Counted from the first letter of the stretch, positions 8,654-17,587 are shown. The stretch: DNA of 64,000 nucleotides from Pandoraea faecigallinarum (GCF_001029105.3 NZ_CP011807.3:372001-436000), one strand, 5' to 3'. Numbers and translations are program-made. The notes: generated from the sequence alone by a model not told the origin.

Positions 8654-8668
8654 TGCAACTGAGTTGCA
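8654..8668. promoter_or_regulatory. Palindromic operator 1 (Zur-like), TGCAACT-G-AGTTGCA
   Basis: A perfect 7-1-7 inverted repeat lies 168 bp before the G3E GTPase start. The same TGCAAC/GTTGCA half-sites recur 49 bp downstream. Zinc-starvation GTPases of this family are commonly under Zur control, so a Zur operator is the best guess. The repressor identity is an inference. Confidence 0.5.
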
Positions 8669-8702
8669 AAATAAGAGGGCGCAACGTATCATCGCACATT
8701 AT

Positions 8703-8717
8703 TGCAACTCTGTTGCA
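8703..8717. promoter_or_regulatory. Palindromic operator 2 (Zur-like), TGCAAC-TCT-GTTGCA
   Basis: This perfect 6-3-6 inverted repeat shares its six-base half-sites with the copy at 8654-8668. It is the closer of the two to the GTPase gene and is flanked by AT-rich sequence (ATTAT before, TTAATT after), as expected at a promoter. Confidence 0.5.
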
Positions 8718-8835
8718 TTAATTCGCTGTGCCGGTCGCCCGGGCTCCGATGCAGCGAGGCCCGTCCGTGCAGAGGCGACGTCCGCGCGCATCCTTCGGGC
8801 GAACGCATGCCTTCCGAACACAGGACCTTGCTGTC

Positions 8836-10101
8836 ATGACCCATCCGCTTTCCCGATCTGCCACCGATCGCCGCCTGCCTGTCACCGTCCTTTCCGGCTT
8901 TCTCGGTGCCGGCAAAACCACGCTGCTCAATCACGTGCTGCGCAATCGCGACGGCCTGCGCGTCGCCGTTCTCGTCAACGATATGAGCGAGGTGAACATC
9001 GACGCTTCGTTCGTCGAGCGCGGAGCCATCAATGCCGGCGCGGCGCTCTCGCGCACCGAGGAGCGTCTCGTCGAGATGAGCAACGGCTGCATTTGCTGCA
9101 CGTTGCGCGAAGACTTGCTGATCGCCGTGCGCGAACTCGCACAGGACGGTCGTTTCGACTATCTGCTCATCGAGTCGACAGGGATTGCCGAGCCGATGCC
9201 CGTGGCGGCGACGTTCGAATTCCGCGACGAGACCGGCCGGTCGCTCGCCGATGTCGCGCGACTGGACACGATGGTGACGGTCGTCGATGCGTTACACGTA
9301 CTTCGGGATTTCAACGGGCTCGATACGCTCGCTCAACGCGGCGAAGTCGCGGGCGAGGAAGATGAGCGCCGTCTGGCCGAATTGCTCACCGAACAGATCG
9401 AATTTGCGGATGTGGTCGTCGTGAGCAAGGTGGATTGTGTCGACGCGCAGCAACTCGACGCTGTCAAAGCCCTGATTGCCGGTCTCAATCCGTCGGCCAA
9501 AATCGTGCTCGGTGAACGCGGACAAGTGCCGCTGAACGAAGTCCTGGGCACCGGCCGTTTCGATCCGGACCGCGCCGGGCAGACGGCTGGCTGGGCACAG
9601 GCGCTCGCGGGCGAACACGATTCGGAGGCCGACACCTATGGCGTGACGAGCTTTGTGCTGCGACAGCGCGAGCCGATGCATCCGGCTCGCTTCGCATCGT
9701 TCATGTCGATGCCGTTCGACGGGCTGATCCGCGCGAAGGGCTACGTCTGGGCGGCGAATCGTCCGGCGTGGGCGCTGGCTTACTCTCGCGCGGGCAATAC
9801 GGCAACGCTCGAAGCGGTTGGGCAGTGGTGGGCTGCCGTCGACCCCGATCAATGGCCCCCCGCCGGCGACCCGCAGCGCACGGCCATCGAAGCGAACTGG
9901 GAAGCGCCGTGGGGCGACCGCATCAACGAGGTGGTGTTCATCGGGCGCGCGCTGGATCGTCACGCCATCGAAACGGCATTTCAGGCGTGCCGGCTAAGTG
10001 TTGTCGAGTTGGCACAGGGGGACGCCGCATGGCGTGACAGCGAGGATGCCTTGCCTCTGGCAATGGACGGCGAGGTCGATGAGGCGGGCGTCGGTGCATG
10101 A
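8836..10101 (+). CDS. G3E-family GTPase (COG0523/CobW, ZigA/YciC-like metallochaperone)
   Basis: The 421-aa protein has the G3E layout: Walker [12 protein letters not shown] (about residues 21-31), the metal-binding CICC motif ([12 protein letters not shown]), the ESTGIAEP switch region, an NKxD-like SKVD, and a C-terminal CobW_C domain from about residue 270. COG0523 proteins deliver metal ions, often zinc, to client enzymes. The start MTHPLSRS was chosen over an open upstream extension because it leads straight into the fold. Two TGCAAC palindromes upstream suggest Zur repression, pointing to a zinc-allocation role rather than cobalamin synthesis; no cob genes are nearby. Confidence 0.88.
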   Translation: MTHPLSRSATDRRLPVTVLSGFLGAGKTTLLNHVLRNRDGLRVAVLVNDMSEVNIDASFVERGAINAGAALSRTEERLVEMSNGCICCTLREDLLIAVRELAQDGRFDYLLIESTGIAEPMPVAATFEFRDETGRSLADVARLDTMVTVVDALHVLRDFNGLDTLAQRGEVAGEEDERRLAELLTEQIEFADVVVVSKVDCVDAQQLDAVKALIAGLNPSAKIVLGERGQVPLNEVLGTGRFDPDRAGQTAGWAQALAGEHDSEADTYGVTSFVLRQREPMHPARFASFMSMPFDGLIRAKGYVWAANRPAWALAYSRAGNTATLEAVGQWWAAVDPDQWPPAGDPQRTAIEANWEAPWGDRINEVVFIGRALDRHAIETAFQACRLSVVELAQGDAAWRDSEDALPLAMDGEVDEAGVGA

Positions 10102-10140
10102 GCGGGGCGCTTCGGCAAAAGACCGGCGTCATGTGTGACG

Positions 10141-10185
10141 TGCATTACGTGCGTTACGTGCGTTACGTGCATTATGTGCGTGGTG
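10141..10185. repeat. 9-bp tandem repeat, five units of TGCGTTACG type
   Basis: Units TGCATTACG, TGCGTTACG, TGCGTTACG, TGCATTATG and TGCGTGGTG follow one another just after the GTPase stop codon. The repeat is non-coding. It resembles other 9-bp arrays in this window in unit length but not in sequence. Confidence 0.8.
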
Positions 10186-10205
10186 CGTAAGGCCTCGCGA
10201 ACCGC

Positions 10206-10244
10206 AAAAAAAGGCGCGGCCGGCGCCGTGAGGCACCGGCCGCG
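10206..10244 (-). terminator. Intrinsic terminator after the pirin gene
   Basis: Read on the minus strand, CGCGGCCGG and a complementary arm form a long GC-rich stem, interrupted by a small mismatch and closed by a four-base loop. It is followed by GCC and seven T. It lies 90 bp after the pirin stop codon. The plus-strand gene that converges here has no T-tract of its own. Confidence 0.7.
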
Positions 10245-10333
10245 TGGACACCGGGGTACGGTGGTGTCCGAGGAGCGGCGCACGGCGGGAAGCTGTCCGT
10301 ACGCCGCGCCCGCCGTTTGCGCTTCGGCTCGCC

Positions 10334-11053
10334 TTAGAAGTCGGGCGTTTCCACCGGGCGCAGATCGAACACGAGCACTTCGGCGTTGTTGCCGTTGGCG
10401 ATCGTAAGCGCCGTTTCGTCGCGCACCCGCACACCGTCCCCTTCGCCGAGGGCTACACCGTTCACACTGACGCTGCCGCGGGCGACATGCACGTAAGCGT
10501 AGCGGTTCGGCGCGAGCGTCAACGTAGCCGACTCGTCCTTATCGAACAGTCCGGCATACACGCGCGCATCCTGATGAATGCGCAGCGAGTTGTCGCTGCC
10601 GTCCGGCGAGATGATCTTGCGCAACTGGCCGCGCTTTTCCTCCGGCGTGAAATGCTGTTGCTGATACTCCGGGGCGATGCCTGCCTGATTCGGCACGATC
10701 CAGATTTGCAGGAAGTGCACCGGCGAAGTCTTCGAGTGATTGAATTCACTGTGTGCCACACCGCGCCCGGCGCTCATCAACTGCACGTCGCCCGGTTCGA
10801 TCACCGATCCCGTACCCATCGTGTCCTTGTGTTCGAGCGCGCCTTCCAGCACGTACGAAAAGATCTCCATGTCGCGGTGCGGGTGCTTGCCGAAGCCCTG
10901 TGCCGGTGCCACGCGGTCGTCATTGATCACCAGCAGATCGGAGAAGCCGACTTGCTTCGGATCGTAGTAATTCGCGAACGAGAACGTATGGCGCGAACTC
11001 AGCCAGCCATGGTCCGCAATGCCTCGGTCGGTAGCTTTTCTGATGTCCAGCAT
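10334..11053 (-). CDS. Pirin family protein
   Basis: This 239-aa bicupin protein has the pirin metal-site motif in the N-terminal cupin (GFGKHPHRDMEIFSYVLEG, about residues 54-72) with further ligands in HSEFN. Bacterial pirins include quercetin 2,3-dioxygenases and redox sensors; the activity here is unknown. The start MLDIRKATD has AGGAG seven bases upstream, which is better supported than upstream in-frame methionines. A near-palindrome about 100 bp upstream could be its operator. It is divergent from the PhzF-like gene. Confidence 0.88.
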   Translation of the reverse strand: MLDIRKATDRGIADHGWLSSRHTFSFANYYDPKQVGFSDLLVINDDRVAPAQGFGKHPHRDMEIFSYVLEGALEHKDTMGTGSVIEPGDVQLMSAGRGVAHSEFNHSKTSPVHFLQIWIVPNQAGIAPEYQQQHFTPEEKRGQLRKIISPDGSDNSLRIHQDARVYAGLFDKDESATLTLAPNRYAYVHVARGSVSVNGVALGEGDGVRVRDETALTIANGNNAEVLVFDLRPVETPDF

Positions 11054-11432
11054 GATGGGCTCCTGTGTCTTCATCGTTTCGTCAAGAGGCTGGGTTGGCC
11101 TCGATGAATGACATTTTAGAGTCCCCACGCAGAACTACAATCCATCTGATATGAGAATAATTGTCTCGTATCAGGTGACAATTGTGGCCCTGCCGTTCCG
11201 AGCGATTTCCCAGAGTGCGACGGACAATTCTTAGGTTACGGGGTACAAATTGCCGAAAGCGGCAGCCGCGCCGCCCGTGGCGTGGTGCGATGTGCGAGAC
11301 TACGAGCCTTCATCGAAAGGCCAGCCGGCCGGCCGCCGCAGGGCGGGCAAGACTGGCTGACCGGCGGTCGTTCGCGCTCATGAGGCGCGGGCGCCAATCC
11401 TCGTCCTGATCACCCGCTACTGGAGCATCGTC
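11054..11432. other. Divergent intergenic region, pirin / PhzF-like
   Basis: This 379-bp region separates two divergent genes. It contains one clear near-palindrome at 11146-11174, listed separately. The rest shows no gene or RNA that I can support. Confidence 0.5.
11146..11174. promoter_or_regulatory. Near-palindromic operator upstream of pirin
   Basis: Arms CTGATATGAGA and TCTCGTATCAG are complementary at 10 of 11 positions and are separated by ATAATTG. The layout (about two turns of DNA, AT-rich centre) suits a LysR- or TetR-type dimer. Pirin genes are often divergent from a LysR gene; none is adjacent here, so the regulator would act from elsewhere. Confidence 0.5.
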
Positions 11433-12302
11433 ATGAGCCGCAGTTACGCTTTCCGTATCGTCAATGTCTTCGCCGAATCCACTTTCGGCGGCAATCCGTT
11501 GTGCGTGTTCGAGGACGCGCGCGGCATGAGCGACGACGAGATGCGATCGCTGGCGCGTCAGTTCAACCTGTCCGAGACGACCTTCATTTTGCCGTCGGAG
11601 ACCGCCGACGCCCACGTGCGGATCTTCACACCCGGCTACGAAATGCGTTTCGCCGGCCATCCGACGCTCGGCACGGCCCACGTGCTGCGCGCCATGCGCA
11701 AGCTTGGCGACCATGTCACGTTGCAGTTCGCCGCCGGCCTGGTGCCCGTCGAGGCGAAGGGCGATCACTGGACGCTCACGGCGCCCTCGTCGGGCGAACC
11801 GAAAATTGAGAAGGCGAGCGAGGCGGACGCGGACATTGCGGCGCTCGTGCGCCTGAACCGCGACGATCTGGCGCAGTCGCCGCAGTGGGTCGATACGGGG
11901 GCCGATCAGTTGCTCATTCCTGTGCGTAACGCCGAGGCTGTCGCCCGCGCGCAACCGGACAGCGCCATGCTGGAGCGCTGGCCGCTATCGAGTCTGGAGC
12001 GCAAGACCGGTTACGTGTTTTCCATCGATGCACAGACGGGCAAAGAATTGCAGGTCACCGCGCGCTACTTCTTCACGACGCAGGGCGGTGGCGTGAGCGA
12101 GGACCCGGGCACCGGCTCCGCATGCGCCAATCTGGGCGGCTGGCTGATCGGGCAGGATTACCCGTTGCCGGTGCGTGCGCGAGTGTCGCAGGGCGACGCC
12201 ATCGAGCGTCCGTGCCGCCTGACGCTTGAAGTGACCGGGAACCGAGAAATTCGCGTGGGCGGAAATGTGATCGAGATCGCGCGCGGCGAGGTGAGCCTGT
12301 AA
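11433..12302 (+). CDS. PhzF family isomerase-like protein
   Basis: The 289-aa product has the PhzF/diaminopimelate-epimerase fold: VNVFAESTFGGNPLCVF at the N-terminus, the catalytic-type glutamate E48 in LSETTF, GHPTLGTAHVL in the middle and a GTGSACANLGGWL loop in the C-terminal half. PhzF enzymes catalyse isomerisation; the physiological substrate of stand-alone family members is mostly unknown. The ATG follows a CTGGAGC ribosome-binding site. No phenazine genes are nearby, so a phenazine role is not implied. The YigZ gene follows 32 bp later. Confidence 0.88.
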   Translation: MSRSYAFRIVNVFAESTFGGNPLCVFEDARGMSDDEMRSLARQFNLSETTFILPSETADAHVRIFTPGYEMRFAGHPTLGTAHVLRAMRKLGDHVTLQFAAGLVPVEAKGDHWTLTAPSSGEPKIEKASEADADIAALVRLNRDDLAQSPQWVDTGADQLLIPVRNAEAVARAQPDSAMLERWPLSSLERKTGYVFSIDAQTGKELQVTARYFFTTQGGGVSEDPGTGSACANLGGWLIGQDYPLPVRARVSQGDAIERPCRLTLEVTGNREIRVGGNVIEIARGEVSL

Positions 12303-12334
12303 GGCTTGCGCAAACGTTTCAGGACGACAGTCGT

Positions 12335-12919
12335 ATGTATGCACTGGCAGCACCGGTCGAAACCGAACTGGATATCAGGAAGAGCCGGTTTATCGGCATT
12401 GTCATGCCCGTGGTGTCGCGCGAGGCGGCCATGCGCGAACTCGACGCACTTCGGGTGCGTTATCCGAACGCCACGCATTACTGCTGGGTGCTGTTGTGCG
12501 AGGGGGCGTCGGGGTTCGACGACGACGGCGAGCCGGGAGGCACCGCCGCAAAGCCGATGTACAACGTACTCATGCACAAGGGGCTGGCCAATGTGTTCGC
12601 GGTGGTGGTGCGCTACTACGGCGGCATCAAGCTCGGTGCCGGCGGGCTGACGCGCGCCTACGGACAGGCCGTGAGCGAAGCGTTGAAACTTGCTACGCTC
12701 ACGGCCATCGAGCCGACGGTCGAGCTACGGTATCGCTGCACGTTCGCCCATGAGGCGACGCTGCGCCGGCTGGCACAGCGCCATGCCGCAGAGATGCTCG
12801 ACGCCGCCTACGACGACGGCGTCGTCCTGCGTCTGCGGTTAAAGGCACGCGACGTGCAGGCGTTCGAAGCCGACGCAACGCAAGCGCTCAGCGGCGGCCT
12901 CGAACGATGTGACGGCTGA
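12335..12919 (+). CDS. yigZ: YigZ/IMPACT family protein
   Basis: The 194-aa protein matches the YigZ (UPF0029/IMPACT) family: an N-terminal domain with KSRFIGIVMPV, then the family hallmark FDDDGEPGGTAAKPMYNVL (about residues 55-73) and VRYYGGIKLGAGGLTRAYG (89-107), and a smaller C-terminal ferredoxin-like domain. The family is related to eukaryotic IMPACT; the bacterial function is not established. It follows the PhzF-like gene closely and is probably co-transcribed. Confidence 0.9.
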   Translation: MYALAAPVETELDIRKSRFIGIVMPVVSREAAMRELDALRVRYPNATHYCWVLLCEGASGFDDDGEPGGTAAKPMYNVLMHKGLANVFAVVVRYYGGIKLGAGGLTRAYGQAVSEALKLATLTAIEPTVELRYRCTFAHEATLRRLAQRHAAEMLDAAYDDGVVLRLRLKARDVQAFEADATQALSGGLERCDG

Positions 12920-12942
12920 GACGTTCGGGGCGCGCTGCCCGC

Positions 12943-13491
12943 TCAGCGCACGTTGATCACGCCACGCATGCCGGCTTCGAAGTGCCCCGGTTCCAGGCAG
13001 GCGAAGTCCACCGTACCGGCCTGCGTGAAATGCCACACGAGCGTTTTCGTCTGGCCGGGTTCCACCGTTACCGCATTGGCTTCGGTATGCGTCATGCCGG
13101 GCATCTGCTGCATCATTTTCGCGTGCTCCGCGAGCGAGGCCGCCGTGCCCAGCGTCAGCTCGTGACGGATCTTGCCGTTGTTCGTCACCACGAAGCGCAC
13201 CGTGTCGCCGCGCCTGACTGTGAGCGTGGCGGGCGAGAAGCGCATGGTGTCGCGCATGTCGACGTCGATCGTACGCGTGGCCTTGGCGTCGTCACCCGGC
13301 TCGCCGATGGCAGCCGCTTCGCTGCCATGGCCGTGTTGCATATGCATCGCGTGCCGGTCGTCGGCGAAGGCCGGCGCGGCCAGCGCGAGCGCGGCGAGGC
13401 ACAGCAACGGTGCGGCCACAGCGCGGCCCCGTAGCGGCGCGTGAGCGTTGCGGGGTGAGGACATGGGCGAGGTGTAGCGCGAACGACTCAT
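12943..13491 (-). CDS. Periplasmic cupredoxin-like copper protein
   Basis: This 182-aa exported protein has a signal peptide (to about residue 43, PAFADDRHAMH), then a short His/Met-rich segment (HAMHMQHGHG), then a plastocyanin/azurin-like domain. The candidate copper ligands are H in KIRHELTLG and the C-terminal CLEPGHFEAGM motif, with Cys, His and Met spaced as in type 1 sites. It is the last gene of the copper operon, starting in a 4-bp overlap with the multicopper oxidase stop. It probably shuttles electrons or copper for the oxidase. The upstream in-frame methionine would extend into the oxidase gene and was rejected. Confidence 0.85.
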   Translation of the reverse strand: MSRSRYTSPMSSPRNAHAPLRGRAVAAPLLCLAALALAAPAFADDRHAMHMQHGHGSEAAAIGEPGDDAKATRTIDVDMRDTMRFSPATLTVRRGDTVRFVVTNNGKIRHELTLGTAASLAEHAKMMQQMPGMTHTEANAVTVEPGQTKTLVWHFTQAGTVDFACLEPGHFEAGMRGVINVR

Positions 13492-14834
13492 GATTTGACT
13501 CCGGTTTTGCCTGCGCTGGCGGGCTGGCGATGGGTTGAAGGTAATGCCGAAGTGCTGCCCTGCCACGGACTGGCGACAGTGCCGCGCGGCGCGCGATACC
13601 AGCCCGGATCGCGATAGCTGTCGCGGGGAAGATCGTGCCGCACTTTGAGCGTGGTGAACATGCCGCCCATTTCGATGGGGCCGTGCGGGCCGGTCCCCGT
13701 CATCATCGGCAGTGTGTTTTCCGGCAAGGGCATTTCCATGCCGTTCATCGATGCGCCGGTCTCGCCCATGGCCATGTAGTCGGGAATGATGCGCGCAATC
13801 TTCGTGGCGATCTCGCGCTGATTCACGCCGAGCATGGTTGGCACGTCGTGACCCATCGGGTTCATCGTATGGTGCGACTTGTGACAGTGGAAGGCCCAGT
13901 CACCGGGCTCGGTGGCGTCGAATTCGATGGCGCGCATCTGCCCCACGGCGACGTCGGTCGTCACTTCCGGCCATTGGGCCGCGGGCGGTATCCAGCCGCC
14001 ATCGGTGCCGGTCACCTTGAACTCGTGTCCGTGCAGGTGGATCGGGTGGTTCGTCATCGTGAGATTGCCGATGCGAATGCGCACGCGCTCGCCTTGACGT
14101 GCCACCAGCGGGTCGATGCCGGGGAAGGCGCGGCTGTTCCACGTCCACAGATTGAAGTCCGTCATCTCGTTCACGCGCGGTGTGCGCGAGCCGGGATCGA
14201 TGGCGTAGGCGTTGATGAGAAACACGTAGTCGCGCTCGACCGGCATGAACGACGGGTCTTTCGGGTGCGTGACCCAGAAGCCCATCAGGCCCATCGCCAT
14301 TTGCATCATTTCGTCGGCATGCGGGTGGTACATGAACGTGCCGGGGCGCTTCGCTTCGAACTCGTAGACGTATGTCCGGCCAGGGGCAATGGCGCGCTGG
14401 TTGAGGCCTGCCACACCATCCATGCCGTTGGGCAGGCGCTGGCCGTGCCAATGCACGCTCGTCGCTTCGGGCAACCTGTTCGTCACGTACAGACGGACGC
14501 GGTCGCCTTCGACGACTTCGATGGTCGGCCCCGGACTCTGACCGTTATAGCCCCAGAGGTTCGCCTTCATGCCCGGCGCGATTTCCCGGACGACCGGCTC
14601 CGCGACGAGATGGAATTCCTTGACGCCGTTGCGCATGCGCCAGGGCAGCGTCCAGCCGTTGAGCGTAACGACGGGGCGATAGGGCCGGCCGTTGGGCGGG
14701 GCGAGAGGCCTGGCGGTGCTGGCGTCGTTGCGCGTGGCAGCGTCCGGCAGCGCAGCGAGGCTGGTGCGTTCGACGGCAGCCGCGCCCATCACGGCGAGGC
14801 TGGCGTCACGCAGGAATCGTCGGCGCGAAGTCAT
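13488..14834 (-). CDS. Multicopper oxidase (CopA/CueO type), Tat substrate
   Basis: This 448-aa periplasmic laccase-fold oxidase likely oxidises Cu(I) to Cu(II) in copper detoxification. A twin-arginine signal (TSRRRFLRDASLAVMGA) opens the protein. The copper motifs are all visible: HWHG at 128-131, HPH at 170-172, HPIHLHG at 263-269 and HCHKSHHTM at 316-324. A Met-rich stretch (MAMGETGASMNGMEMP) precedes the C-terminus. It is shorter than classical CopA (about 600 aa). It overlaps genes on both sides by 4 bp and is the enzyme core of the operon. Confidence 0.92.
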   Translation of the reverse strand: MTSRRRFLRDASLAVMGAAAVERTSLAALPDAATRNDASTARPLAPPNGRPYRPVVTLNGWTLPWRMRNGVKEFHLVAEPVVREIAPGMKANLWGYNGQSPGPTIEVVEGDRVRLYVTNRLPEATSVHWHGQRLPNGMDGVAGLNQRAIAPGRTYVYEFEAKRPGTFMYHPHADEMMQMAMGLMGFWVTHPKDPSFMPVERDYVFLINAYAIDPGSRTPRVNEMTDFNLWTWNSRAFPGIDPLVARQGERVRIRIGNLTMTNHPIHLHGHEFKVTGTDGGWIPPAAQWPEVTTDVAVGQMRAIEFDATEPGDWAFHCHKSHHTMNPMGHDVPTMLGVNQREIATKIARIIPDYMAMGETGASMNGMEMPLPENTLPMMTGTGPHGPIEMGGMFTTLKVRHDLPRDSYRDPGWYRAPRGTVASPWQGSTSALPSTHRQPASAGKTGVKS

Positions 14835-16324
14835 GCGCCACCTCCGTGTTGGTGAGGGTTGGTGGGTGCCGCTGTGGCCGATGCCTCAACGCCCTCCGGT
14901 TCGCCGCCGCCGAGGCTCTCGCGAAACGCGGCGTCGGCGAGCCAGTAGCCGGCAGTCGCATCGATGTAGCCGAGCACGGCGTCGCGTTGCTCGCGAGCGT
15001 CGCCGAGCAGATCGAAGACACTGGCGAGCATGCCGTTGTAGCGCAGCAGCCACTCGTCCGAGACGCGTTGCCGCATCGGCAGGATCGTCGTGCGGTAATG
15101 CTCCGCGATATCCCACGCGGCGAGCGTCTGGGCGCGCCGCGTGCGCGCGTCGGCCCTGGCGGCAACGGCGGTATCGGCCAGACGGTCGACGCTTTGGCGG
15201 TAGCGTGCTTCGGCTCCGGCAACACGTGTCGAGCCCCAGTCGAATAGCGGGATCTCCAGCGAGATTTCGTAGCCGTGCTCGCTGGGCCTGCCCGTTTCGC
15301 TGTTGTTGCGGTACGCCGCGTCGAGCACGTTGACGAAGCGCGTCACGCGCGTCAGGCCGAGATCGCTCGTGGTGGCGTCCAGCGCGGCGCGTGCGGCGCG
15401 AACGTCGGCGCGCTCGCGAATGGCTTGCGCTTCGGCTCCGGGCCACGCGGGGCGCTTACGCGGCAGGTCGGGTAGCCGCGCGGGCAGCGTGAAGCTCAAC
15501 TGCTGTCCCCACAGGCCCATCTGGCGCGCCAGTTGTTCGCGGGTGGAAGTTGCCTGCTCGCGTGCACGTGCGAGACGCGCTGCCGTGTCGGCGTAGACGA
15601 GATTTTCCTGCGTGCGTCGCATCGCACTGAAGTTGCCCGCACGTGCCATGCCGTCTGCGAGTTCGCTGGCGGCCTGTGTGGCGAGCGTCGTCTGCTCGAG
15701 AATCTGTACCCGCTGCTGGGCGGCGACGGCTTCGATCCAGGCGCGTCGCGTTTGTGTGGCCTGTTCGACGACGGCTTGTGTCACCTGTGCCTGCACCTGC
15801 GCGAAGCGGCGGGCTTCGATGCGCGATGCGAGGGGCATGGTAAGCACGCGAACGAAGTCGATGCCCCACGTGCGCTCGATACCGGTATCGCCGCCGCCTT
15901 GTACGCGTTGGAACGAGAAGCGCGGGTTAGGTAGACGACCTGCCTGCACGAGCGATGCCTCCGCGATGCCGAGTTCCGCGTAGGTCGCTTGCAGGCCGCG
16001 ATGGTTCAGCAGCGTGAGGCGAATGGCGGTGTCGAGGTCGAGCGGGCGTGTCAGGAGATCGTCGCGTTCTTTCGCGAGTGCCTGTGCGGTGGCGTCGTCA
16101 CGCGCCCAGACGGCAGGTTGGCCGAGGCGCTTTTGCGCCGCTTCTGCCACCGGGGCAAAACCGCCGTCGTCGCTGAAGGTGGCACAGCCCGAGAGCACGA
16201 GGGCGGCGAGCGCAGCGATCGCAAGCGGCGCGCGGCGACCCGCCTGGCCGTGCGGTGAGGCGAAGGGTGGCGCCGCGGCCGTTTGGCGCGGGGACATCCG
16301 CGCGGGGAAAAGGGTGTTCGTCAT
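14831..16324 (-). CDS. TolC-family outer membrane efflux lipoprotein (CusC/CzcC-like)
   Basis: The 497-aa protein is an outer membrane channel of the TolC/NodT type. A lipobox LSGC ends in C47, so the mature protein should be lipidated. Two OEP repeats follow, with long Ala/Arg/Gln-rich coiled-coil helices and the EISLEIPLFDWG motif typical of the second beta-strand pair. The C-terminus is His-rich (TNPHQHGGGA). No inner membrane RND pump or periplasmic adaptor is in the operon. It may work with a pump encoded elsewhere or export copper in another way. It is coupled by 4-bp overlaps at both ends. Confidence 0.9.
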   Translation of the reverse strand: MTNTLFPARMSPRQTAAAPPFASPHGQAGRRAPLAIAALAALVLSGCATFSDDGGFAPVAEAAQKRLGQPAVWARDDATAQALAKERDDLLTRPLDLDTAIRLTLLNHRGLQATYAELGIAEASLVQAGRLPNPRFSFQRVQGGGDTGIERTWGIDFVRVLTMPLASRIEARRFAQVQAQVTQAVVEQATQTRRAWIEAVAAQQRVQILEQTTLATQAASELADGMARAGNFSAMRRTQENLVYADTAARLARAREQATSTREQLARQMGLWGQQLSFTLPARLPDLPRKRPAWPGAEAQAIRERADVRAARAALDATTSDLGLTRVTRFVNVLDAAYRNNSETGRPSEHGYEISLEIPLFDWGSTRVAGAEARYRQSVDRLADTAVAARADARTRRAQTLAAWDIAEHYRTTILPMRQRVSDEWLLRYNGMLASVFDLLGDAREQRDAVLGYIDATAGYWLADAAFRESLGGGEPEGVEASATAAPTNPHQHGGGA

Positions 16325-16797
16325 TGGGCCCCTCTGTGCGTGCTGTGTCCCGCGTGCGGACCGGCTGCCGGTGCCGTGGGCGCCGTATGCCCTATCGCTG
16401 CGCGGTCCATTGGTGTGGGCGAGGTTCGCTCCGAGGCGGGTGGTGTCGGTGCACTGTGTCCCGCATGTCCGCCGTTATGGCCCGGCGGGGCTTTCGTGTG
16501 CGCGGGCCCGCCATGGTTCGCCATGTCGTGCGCCGCCCCGGACATGCCGCTCATGTTGGACACGCCGGCGTTGACCATCCGCCAGTCGCTCGTCGCGACA
16601 GACGGCGCCGGTGGGGTGAAGCCGTGCAGCACGCCGACAGGAAGCGGGCCGATGGGCGCGTCGGGAGACGCCGAGTCGCTGGACGCGACCGGCGATGGCG
16701 CGCTCCCGGCGCCGACAGCCGGTGCGGATCCGGCAGCCCACAGCGATAGCGCGAGCGGCACGCACCATGCGCGCCGTCGTAAGGCAAGAAACGTCAT
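16321..16797 (-). CDS. Exported His/Met-rich protein, first gene of the copper operon
   Basis: This 158-aa protein has an N-terminal signal sequence (LRRRAWCVPLALSLWAAGSAPAVGA). The rest is low-complexity and rich in Pro, Ala, His, Gly and Met, with motifs such as MSGMSGAAHDMANHGG, HNGGHAGHS and HAGHSTH. There is no recognisable fold. Position at the head of the operon and the density of His and Met suggest periplasmic copper buffering. Its stop overlaps the TolC-type start by 4 bp. I know no named family for it. Confidence 0.75.
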   Translation of the reverse strand: MTFLALRRRAWCVPLALSLWAAGSAPAVGAGSAPSPVASSDSASPDAPIGPLPVGVLHGFTPPAPSVATSDWRMVNAGVSNMSGMSGAAHDMANHGGPAHTKAPPGHNGGHAGHSAPTPPASERTSPTPMDRAAIGHTAPTAPAAGPHAGHSTHRGAQ

Positions 16798-17052
16798 TGA
16801 AAGACTCGTCGATCAGGCGACACCGAGGCGTTGCGCGAGGTGCAAACCCACGTTGTGCGCATCGCCCGGCGTCGCACGTTCATCTGGCAGACGGACTCAC
16901 GAGGGCAGACGACAGGCGAACGTGTGCCAGTCGCGAAGCAGCGCGTAAGTCAGTCCGGCGCGGAACGGAGACGGCGCGTATCCGGTCGCGTATCCGCTGC
17001 GTACGTGCGTGGCATCAGGTGCCGCAGCAGCGTTCGACGCGATCCGGTGCCG

Positions 17053-17520
17053 TCAGGCGACGAGGGGTTTCGGAGGACGATCGGGAACCGCAACGAAGGC
17101 GCTGGCGGCCGACGTGCGAAGGAACGGGATGGCGGTGGAAGGTTGAGCGTCCGGCAGTCGCAGCGCCACGCTGGGCGGAAGCGCCGTGCAAACGACGCAC
17201 GCGGCGCAAGCCGAACAACTGGCGTGCTGACCGAGCGGCTCCTGCGAACCCGGCGAACCGTGCGTTTGGTGCAACGTGTGCGCGTTGTCCGAATCGGCAG
17301 TGCGGGCCGAATCGGAAGCGGGGGACATTGTCGCGTGATGCCTCGCTGTCATGGCCGCAGCGTCACGCGTTGCAGCGCTGGCCAATGGCGCCGGAGTCGC
17401 GGGCATTCCCTGCACTCCCGGGGCTCCCGGTGCGCAATGCGTGCGCAGCGCGGCCATAGCCTGCAACGGCAGGGTCACGCACACGAGCAACAGCACGAGG
17501 AATTTGCGCCAGCGATTCAT
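17053..17520 (-). CDS. Small exported Cys/His-rich protein (DUF2946-like)
   Basis: The 155-aa product starts with a signal peptide (MNRWRKFLVLLLVCVTLPLQAMA). It contains a cysteine-rich patch near residues 101-112 (HASCSACAACVVCTA) preceded by scattered His and Met residues. That layout resembles the DUF2946/CopL-like proteins found near copper operons in proteobacteria. It lies 255 bp upstream of the copper operon in the same orientation. Metal binding is plausible; function is not established. Confidence 0.7.
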   Translation of the reverse strand: MNRWRKFLVLLLVCVTLPLQAMAALRTHCAPGAPGVQGMPATPAPLASAATRDAAAMTARHHATMSPASDSARTADSDNAHTLHQTHGSPGSQEPLGQHASCSACAACVVCTALPPSVALRLPDAQPSTAIPFLRTSAASAFVAVPDRPPKPLVA

Positions 17521-17587
17521 GCCGTGCAGTCTAGCATCGCACGCGCGTCACTCGCAAATCGACGTGCGGCATACCATCGTGCACGGG

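Larger units (their letters stand above)
8297..8835. other. Divergent intergenic region between copC and the G3E GTPase
   Basis: This 539-bp region holds the promoters of copC (minus) and the GTPase gene (plus). Around 8555-8635 it has a purine-rich plus strand with GGAGG/GAAGG repeats. The two TGCAAC palindromes near 8654 and 8703 are listed separately. No supported gene was seen. Confidence 0.55.

Noticed and set aside
8836..10101. Cobalamin biosynthesis protein CobW in the strict sense
   Set aside because: No cobalamin genes are nearby, and the upstream operators and COG0523 features fit a zinc-related metallochaperone better.
13488..16324. Complete RND copper efflux system (CusCBA)
   Set aside because: Only the outer membrane component is present; no adaptor or inner membrane pump was found in the window.
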